Both the position numbers and the translations under genes were made by a program. From the NCBI RefSeq assembly GCF_002161555.1, contig NZ_NFHZ01000004.1:124001-188000 (forward strand): a DNA stretch of 64,000 bases, in the 5' to 3' direction. Below are positions 51,163 to 58,865 of the stretch, in pieces. The DNA is from Barnesiella sp. An55 (GTDB lineage Bacteria; Bacteroidota; Bacteroidia; Bacteroidales; Barnesiellaceae). How positions within the stretch are numbered: position 1 is the stretch's first letter; each line of letters opens with the position of its first letter. The notes below the pieces were generated by a model that was not told the DNA's origin, searched no databases, and saw only the letters and a list, made by a program, of their open reading frames with translations.

Positions 51163-53526
51163 TTAGAATTTGAGACTGGCGCTGAACTCGACGGTGAACG
51201 GCCGTATGTAGCTGCCCGCCATCACATGTCCGGCATACTGCCCGGCATCCTCTTTCTCGATGAGCTCGGCACCGGCGATACTACCTTTGGCTCCCGTCTG
51301 GTTCAAGAAGTTGACTACCGTGCAACCCAAAGCCAGCTTGTCGTTGACCTGCCAGTTCACACCGCCGAAGGTCTCCCAACGGCCGTTGAAGTAGTAGGCA
51401 TCGTTGATGTTGGCGTAGGTCTTGCTGAAGTAGCGGAAACTGGTCCAGATTTTCAAGTCGTCGGTAATCATATAGCTGGGGTCGATCTCGATGATGATTT
51501 GCGGAATCTCGGCTACGATGTTGCCGGTAGCATTGATTTGGCCTACATAACCATCGGAGAAGGTGACCGAAGTCTCATACTTTTTGTAGGTAGGTTGCTG
51601 GTAGGTGAAGAGGAAGTGGAGGTCAAACCCTTTGAAAGGACGGGTTACCACGTCGGTTGTCCACCCCAGCGTCTGTATGTCGAAGTTGAGCGGTGCAGCC
51701 ATGATTTCGGTCTGCCCGGCAGCCGTCTTGTGTTGCAGGTTCAGCGTCGAGTTGTTGTTGGTCTTCGAGATGTAGGAGAAGAGCGAAGTCAGGCTCAACC
51801 AGCTGTTGTTGTAGTAGATACCGGCACGGCCCAGAGGTACCGAAATCTGTCCCACGTTGGGCAGAGTGGCCGGTGCGAAGTTCTCGATTTTGGGGTGTTG
51901 GGTGATGTAGGTGAAGTCGCCCGTGAGACCAAACTGCTTGGTCAGCTTATAGGTAGCAGCGGCGGTGAAAGCATAGTTGAACCAGTCGTGGTCGATGTTG
52001 GTAGGAGCGATTTTGGTCACCCCGTCGGGAGCGGTTGCCCCCAGATAGTAGTTGGCAAAACGTCCCACATATTCACCGGCAGCATTCTTTACGGCTGCGT
52101 TTTCACCTCGCAGGGCCTGGTATTCTACCCGGGCACCGTAGTAGAGGTTCAGTGCGTTGGTGATATCCCAGTCGTGGGTGAAGTAGAGTGCTACTTTGTT
52201 TTCATATCCCTTGTAATACTCCGAGGCGTTCTTGTTGAAATCGTAGTAGTATCCGTTGCCGGCGTAGGTGCGTTTGGTGTAGGTGGCATAGTCGGCATTG
52301 TAGAGTCGCACGGGATAGCTGCCATCCATGGGTACCGACTGGTCATACATGGTGGTCGATGAGGTGTAGTCGATGTGGTAGTACCACTCGTTCACACCCA
52401 GACGCCAAGTGTTGTTGGTATTTTTTTTCGACAGTTCGCTGGTGAACATGAACGAGTTGATAAAGCCGCGGTTCAGACACGACATACGGCTCTGTACATA
52501 GTCACCGGTGTAGGGTTGCATGCTGCCGTCGGCCGATTCGTAGAGGTAGTTGATACCGGCTTCGTTCTGGTCGAGCGACATGGGCGTCTGATAGACGCAC
52601 GAGCCGGTCGAGTGGTCATATTTCATAACGGCTTTCCAGCTGAGCCCGTTGTCCCACGTGTAGTTGTTCATGAGGGTCACCATGCTACCTATATTCTGCG
52701 TGGCATCGTAGAGGTTGGTCTTCTTAACCTCGCCGGTGCGCATGTCGCGATAGACCATCTCGTTGTCTATCGGCAGGTACGAGGTGGTACCCAGGGCAAA
52801 GTCGCCGAACTCGCGCACACTACCGTCGCCTACATAGATGAAGGGCGCCGATTGGGTGGCATAGTTGTAAACCGGGTGGCTGTTGCTGTAGTGGTAGATG
52901 GCGGTCAGTTCGCCCCGGTTGTCGTTATAGCGTTTGGTGAGGGCGAATTTGTAGATTTGCGTACGGTCTTGGAACGGAGTCGATTTGATCTTGAACGTTC
53001 CCGGGTCGAAGTCCTGGTAGATGCTTCCGCTGTAATACCAGTCCTTGGCGATGCCGCCGTTGACGTTGAGCGAGAACTCTTGCATCCCGAAGTGGTTGCT
53101 CTTGTAGTTGAGGATGCCGTGGAATCCCTTTTCGCCCAGCTGGGTGAAGGAGTTGACGGCATAACCGATGTTTCCGGTCGTGATAGCCGTCTCGGAGATT
53201 TTGAGCAGACCTACATGGCTCAGACTGGCATCGGCACGCCACAGGGTGTTGACCGTGTGGGGGTTGGTGGCGTAGGTCACGAGCATACCGTTTTCGAGCA
53301 CGTTCACATCGGCCGAGGGTAAACCTATTTGTATTTCGCGGGGTCCGTTGGCGCTGGCGGCGTTGAGCATCACGTTGCGGTTTCCCTCTTCTTTAGAGGT
53401 AGAGGCTTCGTCGGTCTGAGCTGCATCGTTTTGCTCTTGAGCCTGGGCGGTTCCGCACGTCAGGGCAACAAGCAACAGGGCCAAACCTGTTTGTTTGAGA
53501 ATTTGATTCATAATACCTTTTTTCAT
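51163..53526 (-). CDS. TonB-dependent receptor without SusD partner
   Basis: A 787-residue outer-membrane receptor: signal peptide (cleavage near TAQAQ), then directly a plug (about 55-170, REIQIGLPSADVNVLENGMLVTYATNPHT) and a barrel ending in Phe (EFSASLKF). The carboxypeptidase-like N-terminal domain of SusC proteins is missing and no SusD gene is adjacent, so it is not a classical SusCD pair. Two starts are possible, 53526 (MKKGIMNQ) and 53511 (MNQILKQ). Its position between the GH32 operon and the fucosidase suggests that it brings oligosaccharides through the outer membrane. It has its own promoter box, and the 240-base gap to GH32 shows no clear minus-strand promoter, so read-through into GH32 is possible. 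Confidence 0.85.
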   Translation of the reverse strand: MKKGIMNQILKQTGLALLLVALTCGTAQAQEQNDAAQTDEASTSKEEGNRNVMLNAASANGPREIQIGLPSADVNVLENGMLVTYATNPHTVNTLWRADASLSHVGLLKISETAITTGNIGYAVNSFTQLGEKGFHGILNYKSNHFGMQEFSLNVNGGIAKDWYYSGSIYQDFDPGTFKIKSTPFQDRTQIYKFALTKRYNDNRGELTAIYHYSNSHPVYNYATQSAPFIYVGDGSVREFGDFALGTTSYLPIDNEMVYRDMRTGEVKKTNLYDATQNIGSMVTLMNNYTWDNGLSWKAVMKYDHSTGSCVYQTPMSLDQNEAGINYLYESADGSMQPYTGDYVQSRMSCLNRGFINSFMFTSELSKKNTNNTWRLGVNEWYYHIDYTSSTTMYDQSVPMDGSYPVRLYNADYATYTKRTYAGNGYYYDFNKNASEYYKGYENKVALYFTHDWDITNALNLYYGARVEYQALRGENAAVKNAAGEYVGRFANYYLGATAPDGVTKIAPTNIDHDWFNYAFTAAATYKLTKQFGLTGDFTYITQHPKIENFAPATLPNVGQISVPLGRAGIYYNNSWLSLTSLFSYISKTNNNSTLNLQHKTAAGQTEIMAAPLNFDIQTLGWTTDVVTRPFKGFDLHFLFTYQQPTYKKYETSVTFSDGYVGQINATGNIVAEIPQIIIEIDPSYMITDDLKIWTSFRYFSKTYANINDAYYFNGRWETFGGVNWQVNDKLALGCTVVNFLNQTGAKGSIAGAELIEKEDAGQYAGHVMAGSYIRPFTVEFSASLKF

Positions 53527-53570
53527 GGTAATGTAAAATTTGTAAGTTCTGTTTTTTGCGCTTAGCGAGA

Positions 53571-53578
53571 CAAAAGTA
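53571..53578 (-). promoter_or_regulatory. -7 promoter box of the TonB receptor gene
   Basis: Minus strand TACTTTTG, 44 bases before the start. Upstream lie several TGTAACA-type repeats (53621-53668) that could be an operator. Confidence 0.55.
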
Positions 53579-53698
53579 GAATATTGTTCACCCCAAGGCA
53601 TAGAACAAATGTTTCGAAAACTGTTACAAATGTTACACGAAACCCTATTGACAGCGAATGTAACATTTTTGACACGCGTTGGCAGTGGAATAAATGCA

Positions 53699-53734
53699 CC
53701 GACCCCCGGTCTCGTGGTGAAGATCGGGGGTCGG
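53699..53734 (-). terminator. Hairpin after the fucosidase gene
   Basis: An 11-bp GC-rich stem (53699-53709 with 53724-53734, one G-U pair), 28 bases after the GH29 stop. The T-run on the minus strand is poor (TGCATTTATT), so it is a likely but weak terminator. Confidence 0.55.
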
Positions 53735-53762
53735 CGGTATGTTGTAGTATGCAGGGGAAGGG

Positions 53763-55634
53763 TCAAGGCAACATGACACCCAACTCGGCTACCGAGGTTT
53801 GGGCTTTGCCATTGATCTCTTCGATGGGCTCGAGCTTCAAGTACCGAGTGGCCGGCAGATTCTCGAGAAGTACATACTGGGGAATGGGGTTGTTCTTGAT
53901 GTTGCTGAACTCCTTGTTCCCGACGATGCGTTCCCAGCTCTTGCCGTCGTTGCTGCGGTAGAGATTGTAGCGGAAAATGGTACCCTCGGTATTGCCTCCT
54001 TCGGCTACGGGGGTATAGCAGAATCCTTTTATCGTCATCGCTTCGCCCAGGTCGATGATGAGTGGCACGAGTCCTTCGCAATAAACCACCGTCGAGGGGT
54101 CGCCGTCGATGGCTTGGGGCGCCTTGTGTTCACCCAGCAGGCAGCTCTTGGGGGTGAAGAGGGCCGTACCTTCGGTATCGGTGGCTTCGATGATGGGCTG
54201 GGCATAGAACAGCCCGGTGCGACTGATGGAGAAATTGGCCCTTGAGCGGTCGATGGTCACTCGCAACTTGTCGGCAACGAGGTCGTCGAATCGCACGAGC
54301 CGTTTGTAGCCCACGGTTGTCCCCTGGACTATCTGTCTCCAGCTGCCGTCGATCGAGGCTTCTACGGTGAAGGCTTCGATACGCTGTCCCTCTGCAATGT
54401 TCTCTTGCAGCATCAGGGTGTTGACCGAGGCATTGTCTTTGATTTCGATTTCGAACGAGTCGCCCTCGCGGCCGGTAATCTTGCGGTTGCCGTCGAGACT
54501 GTAGTCGGTGGCAAAGGTGCGGTCGATATATTGTCCCAATTCATGCAGGCGCCGGGCATCGTTTTCGTGAATAAGGCCCCGCGTATCGGGCGGGATATTG
54601 AGCAGCAATACCGAGTTGTAGCCTACCGACTCGAAATAGATATCGACAAGACGGGCCAGCGATTTTACCTGGTTGTCTTCGGCCGGGTGATAGAACCATC
54701 CCGGGCGGATGGATACATCGACCTCCGACGGGTACCAGAAGAGCTCGTGGGCACGAGCCAGCAGGTCGCGGCTACCCAGGTCTGCGGTCTTGTTGTTCAG
54801 TCCCAAGGCCTGGTTCACACTGTCGGCCCGTTGGTAGATTCCCGGGACGAGAGCCGTCGCGCTCCATTCGGTTTCGCGGCCGAATCCTTTTTCGTTGCCC
54901 ACCCAGCGCACGTCGTCGCCCATGATGGCCATGACGGCATGGGGTTGCAGCCGTTGTATGGTAGTATAGAAAGCGTCCCAGTCATAGACCTGTTTCTTAC
55001 CGTTTGGACCCTCGCCACAGGCACCGTCGAACCACACTTCATGTATTTCGCCATAGCGGGTGAGCAGTTCGGTGAGTTGTTGGATGAAAAACTGGTTGTA
55101 GCGGGGGGAGTCGCCATAGCACTCGGCATTGCGATCCCACGGCGACAGATAGACACCGAATTTAAGTCCATACTTGTCGCAGGCCTCTTTCAACTCTTTC
55201 ACCACATCACCTTTGCCATCCTTCCAGGGCGACGAGGCCACCGAGTGCCGGGTGGTTTCGGTGGGCCACAGGCAGAACCCGTCGTGGTGCTTGGCGGTGA
55301 GTATCACCATTTTGAATCCTGCTTCCTTCAGGGTACGTGCCCATTGCTCGGCGTCGAGCTGGGTAGGGTTGAATAGGCGGGGATCTTCCTGTCCGTCGCC
55401 CCACTCTTTATTGGTGAAAGTGTTGATTCCGAAATGCAGGAAGGCTGTCAGTTCCAGCTCTTGCCATTGCAGTTGTTGGCGTGAGGGAACCAGGTGTGCG
55501 GCCATATCGACTTTCTGTTCGAGCGTAGCACCTTCGGGAAAGACGAGATGTTTTTCGTAATACTGGGTTTGGCTTGCCTGGCAGCTCATGAGCAGCAGAC
55601 CGAGCAAAGCGCTGGTAATGCCTGTGTGTTTCAT
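53763..55634 (-). CDS. GH29 alpha-L-fucosidase, lipoprotein, with C-terminal F5/8-type domain
   Basis: A 623-residue lipoprotein (lipobox LLMSC, Cys18). The GH29 barrel covers about residues 30-370: FLHFGINTFTNKEWG, AKHHDGFCLWPT, and the nucleophile Asp in EVWFDGACGEG (about 205-215). A beta-sandwich follows, and the last 130 residues look like an F5/8 type C (CBM32-like) carbohydrate-binding domain (APQAIDGDPSTVVYCEG). GH29 removes alpha-linked fucose from glycans, which does not belong to raffinose use; it may act in host-glycan foraging or on decorated plant glycans. It has its own promoter box. Confidence 0.92.
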   Translation of the reverse strand: MKHTGITSALLGLLLMSCQASQTQYYEKHLVFPEGATLEQKVDMAAHLVPSRQQLQWQELELTAFLHFGINTFTNKEWGDGQEDPRLFNPTQLDAEQWARTLKEAGFKMVILTAKHHDGFCLWPTETTRHSVASSPWKDGKGDVVKELKEACDKYGLKFGVYLSPWDRNAECYGDSPRYNQFFIQQLTELLTRYGEIHEVWFDGACGEGPNGKKQVYDWDAFYTTIQRLQPHAVMAIMGDDVRWVGNEKGFGRETEWSATALVPGIYQRADSVNQALGLNNKTADLGSRDLLARAHELFWYPSEVDVSIRPGWFYHPAEDNQVKSLARLVDIYFESVGYNSVLLLNIPPDTRGLIHENDARRLHELGQYIDRTFATDYSLDGNRKITGREGDSFEIEIKDNASVNTLMLQENIAEGQRIEAFTVEASIDGSWRQIVQGTTVGYKRLVRFDDLVADKLRVTIDRSRANFSISRTGLFYAQPIIEATDTEGTALFTPKSCLLGEHKAPQAIDGDPSTVVYCEGLVPLIIDLGEAMTIKGFCYTPVAEGGNTEGTIFRYNLYRSNDGKSWERIVGNKEFSNIKNNPIPQYVLLENLPATRYLKLEPIEEINGKAQTSVAELGVMLP

Positions 55635-55660
55635 TGCGAGTAATTCATTGGTCTTGACGA

Positions 55661-55668
55661 CAAAAGTA
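55661..55668 (-). promoter_or_regulatory. -7 promoter box of the fucosidase gene
   Basis: Minus strand TACTTTTG, 26 bases before the start codon. Same box sequence as upstream of the TonB receptor gene. Confidence 0.6.
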
Positions 55669-55780
55669 AGAATAAAAAGTAATAAATCGAAGAAATAAAG
55701 TCAAGTTGTTGATAAATAGTTTTTTTATGCTATTGATTGCGGCCGGTATTGAGCCTGTCCGCAGGTAGAGACTTGGATGG

Positions 55781-56503
55781 TCAGGCGTTGGGAAGTATGC
55801 CTCCCGAGTTGCAGGCGATGAGCATGTCGTAGATGTGGTTGGCAAACTGCCGGCCTACGGGTAGGAAGATATCCTGACCTACGAGTTTGATACGCTTTTT
55901 GGAAAACATTTCAACCTTGTCGATGGGCACGATATAGGAGCGGTGTATGCGCAGGAAACTCTCCTCGGGCAGAATCTCCTGAATGGCCTTCATGTTGGTG
56001 CGCGACAAGATGTAGCCGCCGCTCACTCTGAATATTTTGGTATAGTTCTCCATGGCCTCGACATAAAGGATATCGTTCACGGGGATGGTCACATTGTTGT
56101 ACTCCTGTTTGACCACGATACTTTCGGGGGTGCGGTCGCGCCGGGTTTCGATGCGGCGGATGGCCTTCTCGACCGCTTTCTCGAATCGCTCGTAGGCAAA
56201 CGGCTTGTGCAGAAAATCGACGGCGTCGAGCTCGAATCCGTTGAGGGCATACTGGGCATGGGCCGTGGTGAAGATAAAGCAGCACTCCTCGGGCAGGTCG
56301 CGGGCAATATCGAGACCGCTGATGCTGTTCATCTCGATATCGAGAAACACCAGGTCGGGTTTGCGGCGGCGTATCTCCTCGAGCCCCACGAGTGGTTCGC
56401 TGAAGGTGGTAAGCTCCAGCCCGCCGAATCGTTCGCAAAACTGGGTGATGACGAGCAGCGCCAGGGGTTCGTCGTCGATTGCCATGCAGGTTGTCTTTTT
56501 CAT
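55781..56503 (-). CDS. LytTR family response regulator
   Basis: A 240-residue regulator: receiver domain with phosphoacceptor Asp55 in LVFLDIEMNS and the conserved Lys in LHKPF (about 98), then a LytTR DNA-binding domain (about 135-230: NDILYVEAMENYTKI ... SFLRIHRSYIV). It overlaps the upstream kinase gene by 4 bases, so the two form a coupled two-component system. Its targets are not known; the divergent efflux operon is the obvious candidate. Confidence 0.94.
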   Translation of the reverse strand: MKKTTCMAIDDEPLALLVITQFCERFGGLELTTFSEPLVGLEEIRRRKPDLVFLDIEMNSISGLDIARDLPEECCFIFTTAHAQYALNGFELDAVDFLHKPFAYERFEKAVEKAIRRIETRRDRTPESIVVKQEYNNVTIPVNDILYVEAMENYTKIFRVSGGYILSRTNMKAIQEILPEESFLRIHRSYIVPIDKVEMFSKKRIKLVGQDIFLPVGRQFANHIYDMLIACNSGGILPNA

Positions 56504-57510
56504 TGCAGTTGAATGGTTAGTTGGGTTTTGAATTGCTTGCCCTCCTGGACCGTCGTGAGCGAGAATCGGTCGGGGTAGAGCAACTCGAGCCGCTTGCGGC
56601 AGTTCTCGATGCCGATGGCAGGCGTGTTTTCCTTCTTCTCCTTCATGATGGTGTTTTCGGTTGCGAAGTGCAGCACACCGTTTTTCACGGCAATATGGAT
56701 ATAGATGGTGCAGTCGATATCCGACGAGGTCCCGTATTTGAAGGCATTCTCGACAAAGGTAATGAGAATCATGGGCGGTATTTGAGCCTGCTCGTCGTCG
56801 GTTTCGGTGTGGAAGTCGATATGCGTGTGGCGGTTGAGCCGGAGCGACTGCAAGTCAACGTATTGCCTGATGTACTCGATTTCGTTGCAGATGGGTATGG
56901 TGTCGAGTGTCGTTTGGGTGTACATGTATTTGAGGATGTCGGAAAACTGGATGAAGGCCGACTCCGTTTTGTCCGACTTGGTGAGCACCAGTCCATAGAG
57001 GGCATTGAGCGTGTTGAACAGAAAGTGGGGGTTGATTTGCGCCTTGTAGAGCGATAGCTCGGCCTTGTTCTTCTCGGCCTCGATCTCTTGTTTTGATAGT
57101 ATTTGCTTGAAAAGTTCAAACATGAGTTCGATAGCCAGGCTGAACCCCGTGACCACGAGGAAGAAGAACCACACGCTCAGGCTCCTGATGTGCTGGCGTA
57201 TGCCCCAGTCGCGCGGTGAGTTGATGAAGTCGTCTTTGGGGATAGGTATCTGGCTGATGGCCCAGGTGATGAAGAGGAGGACCGCCATCAACAAGACTAC
57301 GATTCTGAACTTCCGTTGCATGATGAGCCCTGGAATATTGACCTTGCGGTAGGTGAAGTAGAGCAGGTAAATATAGATAATGAGGGTGAGCATGAAGTAG
57401 GTGTGGTGGATAATCCACTTCTCTACCGGCACCAGCATGATGAGGAGCGGCAGGATGATGAGGCAGAAAATCAAGTCGATATAGATGCTTATGCGAGTGT
57501 AGTTGGTCAT
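56500..57510 (-). CDS. Sensor histidine kinase, LytS/YpdA-like
   Basis: A 336-residue membrane kinase with four membrane segments in the first 140 residues and no periplasmic sensor domain. The phosphoacceptor His lies in INPHFLFNTLNALYG (about 158-172), typical of the His_kinase family, and the ATPase domain has VENAFKYG (about 251-258) and AIGIENCRKRLELLY near the C-terminus. It is coupled to the LytTR regulator by a 4-base overlap and divergent from the RND efflux genes. Confidence 0.94.
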   Translation of the reverse strand: MTNYTRISIYIDLIFCLIILPLLIMLVPVEKWIIHHTYFMLTLIIYIYLLYFTYRKVNIPGLIMQRKFRIVVLLMAVLLFITWAISQIPIPKDDFINSPRDWGIRQHIRSLSVWFFFLVVTGFSLAIELMFELFKQILSKQEIEAEKNKAELSLYKAQINPHFLFNTLNALYGLVLTKSDKTESAFIQFSDILKYMYTQTTLDTIPICNEIEYIRQYVDLQSLRLNRHTHIDFHTETDDEQAQIPPMILITFVENAFKYGTSSDIDCTIYIHIAVKNGVLHFATENTIMKEKKENTPAIGIENCRKRLELLYPDRFSLTTVQEGKQFKTQLTIQLQ

Positions 57511-57558
57511 GGTGGCTGAAGCAATTTGACTTGACGGGGCACAGCCCGTCCACTATGA

Positions 57559-57566
57559 CAAAGGTA
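57559..57566 (-). promoter_or_regulatory. -7 promoter box of the two-component operon
   Basis: Minus strand TACCTTTG, 48 bases before the kinase start, within the shared divergent region. Confidence 0.55.
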
Positions 57567-57663
57567 GTTTATTCTTGTGAATCTGTCAAATATTCACATT
57601 TGCCGTTCGGCATCACTTTTTTGTCGTTTATCAATAAAAATTCTTATATTGGCAGATAGTTTA

Positions 57664-57671
57664 TAAATTTG
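57664..57671 (+). promoter_or_regulatory. -7 promoter box of the RND efflux operon
   Basis: TAAATTTG, 69 bases before the adaptor gene. No -33 box at ideal spacing, which would suit a regulated promoter. Confidence 0.45.
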
Positions 57672-57740
57672 AGAAACGGTTTAAGATAGGGAAATAATCA
57701 ATACGCATTAATTAGTAATTTATCACATAAAACAGCAACC

Positions 57741-58856
57741 ATGAAACGATTTATTATTCTGGCTATGGCAGTATTGTCTTTGCTCACGGCCTGCAAAGAG
57801 CAGCGTCCGAGCGAAGGTGAAAAATATAAAGTGATTACTGTAGAGCCTAAGGATCAGACGTTGACCTCGAATTATACGGCCACGCTTCGCGGTCGCCAGT
57901 TTGTAGAGGTACGACCTCAGGTGAGCGGCATCATCACCGAGATACGCATCGACGAGGGCGATGTCGTGCGCAAGGGCCAGACCCTTTTTGTCATCGACCA
58001 GGTGCCCTACAAGGCTGCCCTCGAGACGGCCGTGGCCAATGTGCGCAGTGCCGAGGCCAAACTGGCTACGGCACAACTCTCGGCCGATAGCAAAGAGGCC
58101 CTTTACAAGGAACGGGTAGTATCGGAATTTGACCTGCAAACCGCCCAGAATGATTTGGCCGAGGCCAAGGCTTCTCTGGCTCAGGCTAAGGCCCAGGAGA
58201 TAAATGCCCGCAACGACCTCTCTTATACTGAGGTGAAAAGCCCCGTCGATGGGGTGGCCAGCATGATACCCTACCGGGTAGGCGCGTTGGTGAACAGCTC
58301 GATTGCCGACCCCTTGGTAACCGTTTCGGACGATGCCGAGGTCTATGCCTATTTCTCCATGACTGAAAACCAGATTCTCGACCTCATCCAGCAATATGGC
58401 TCGTTGCAGAAAGCCAAGGAGCAGATGCCCGAGGTGAAGCTCCTCTTGAGCAACGGATCGACCTATTCCCAGCCCGGCCGAATCGACGCCATCAGCGGTA
58501 CGGTCGATGAGGGTACGGGTGCGGTAAGCCTGCGCGCTACCTTTGCCAACCCCGACGGTTTGCTGCGCAACGGCGGCAGCGGGTCGGTAGTCATTCCCAC
58601 AGTCTATAAAAGCAGTCTCGTGATACCCAAGACGGCCACCTACGAATTGCAGAACCGTGTCTTTGTGTGGAAGGTGGTCGATGGCAAAACCCAGTCGGCA
58701 CCCATCACCGTGTATAAATATGACGACGGGCAAAACTACATCGTACTCTCGGGCCTGACGGCCGGCGATGTAATCATTGCCGAGGGTGCCGGACTGTTGC
58801 ACGAAGGCATTGTCGTCGATATAGCACAAGAACAATCGTCAACCCCTGCCAAATAA
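57741..58856 (+). CDS. RND efflux periplasmic adaptor (membrane fusion protein)
   Basis: A 371-residue lipoprotein (lipobox LTAC, Cys18) linking pump and outer-membrane channel. The order is normal: lipoyl half (RPQVSGIITEIRIDEGDVVRKGQTLF), alpha-helical hairpin (about 85-150, AEAKLATAQLSADSK), second lipoyl half (VKSPVDGVASMIPYRVG), beta-barrel, and membrane-proximal domain. It is the first gene of the operon, 9 bases before the pump gene. Confidence 0.95.
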   Translation: MKRFIILAMAVLSLLTACKEQRPSEGEKYKVITVEPKDQTLTSNYTATLRGRQFVEVRPQVSGIITEIRIDEGDVVRKGQTLFVIDQVPYKAALETAVANVRSAEAKLATAQLSADSKEALYKERVVSEFDLQTAQNDLAEAKASLAQAKAQEINARNDLSYTEVKSPVDGVASMIPYRVGALVNSSIADPLVTVSDDAEVYAYFSMTENQILDLIQQYGSLQKAKEQMPEVKLLLSNGSTYSQPGRIDAISGTVDEGTGAVSLRATFANPDGLLRNGGSGSVVIPTVYKSSLVIPKTATYELQNRVFVWKVVDGKTQSAPITVYKYDDGQNYIVLSGLTAGDVIIAEGAGLLHEGIVVDIAQEQSSTPAK

Positions 58857-58865
58857 CAGAGCCCT

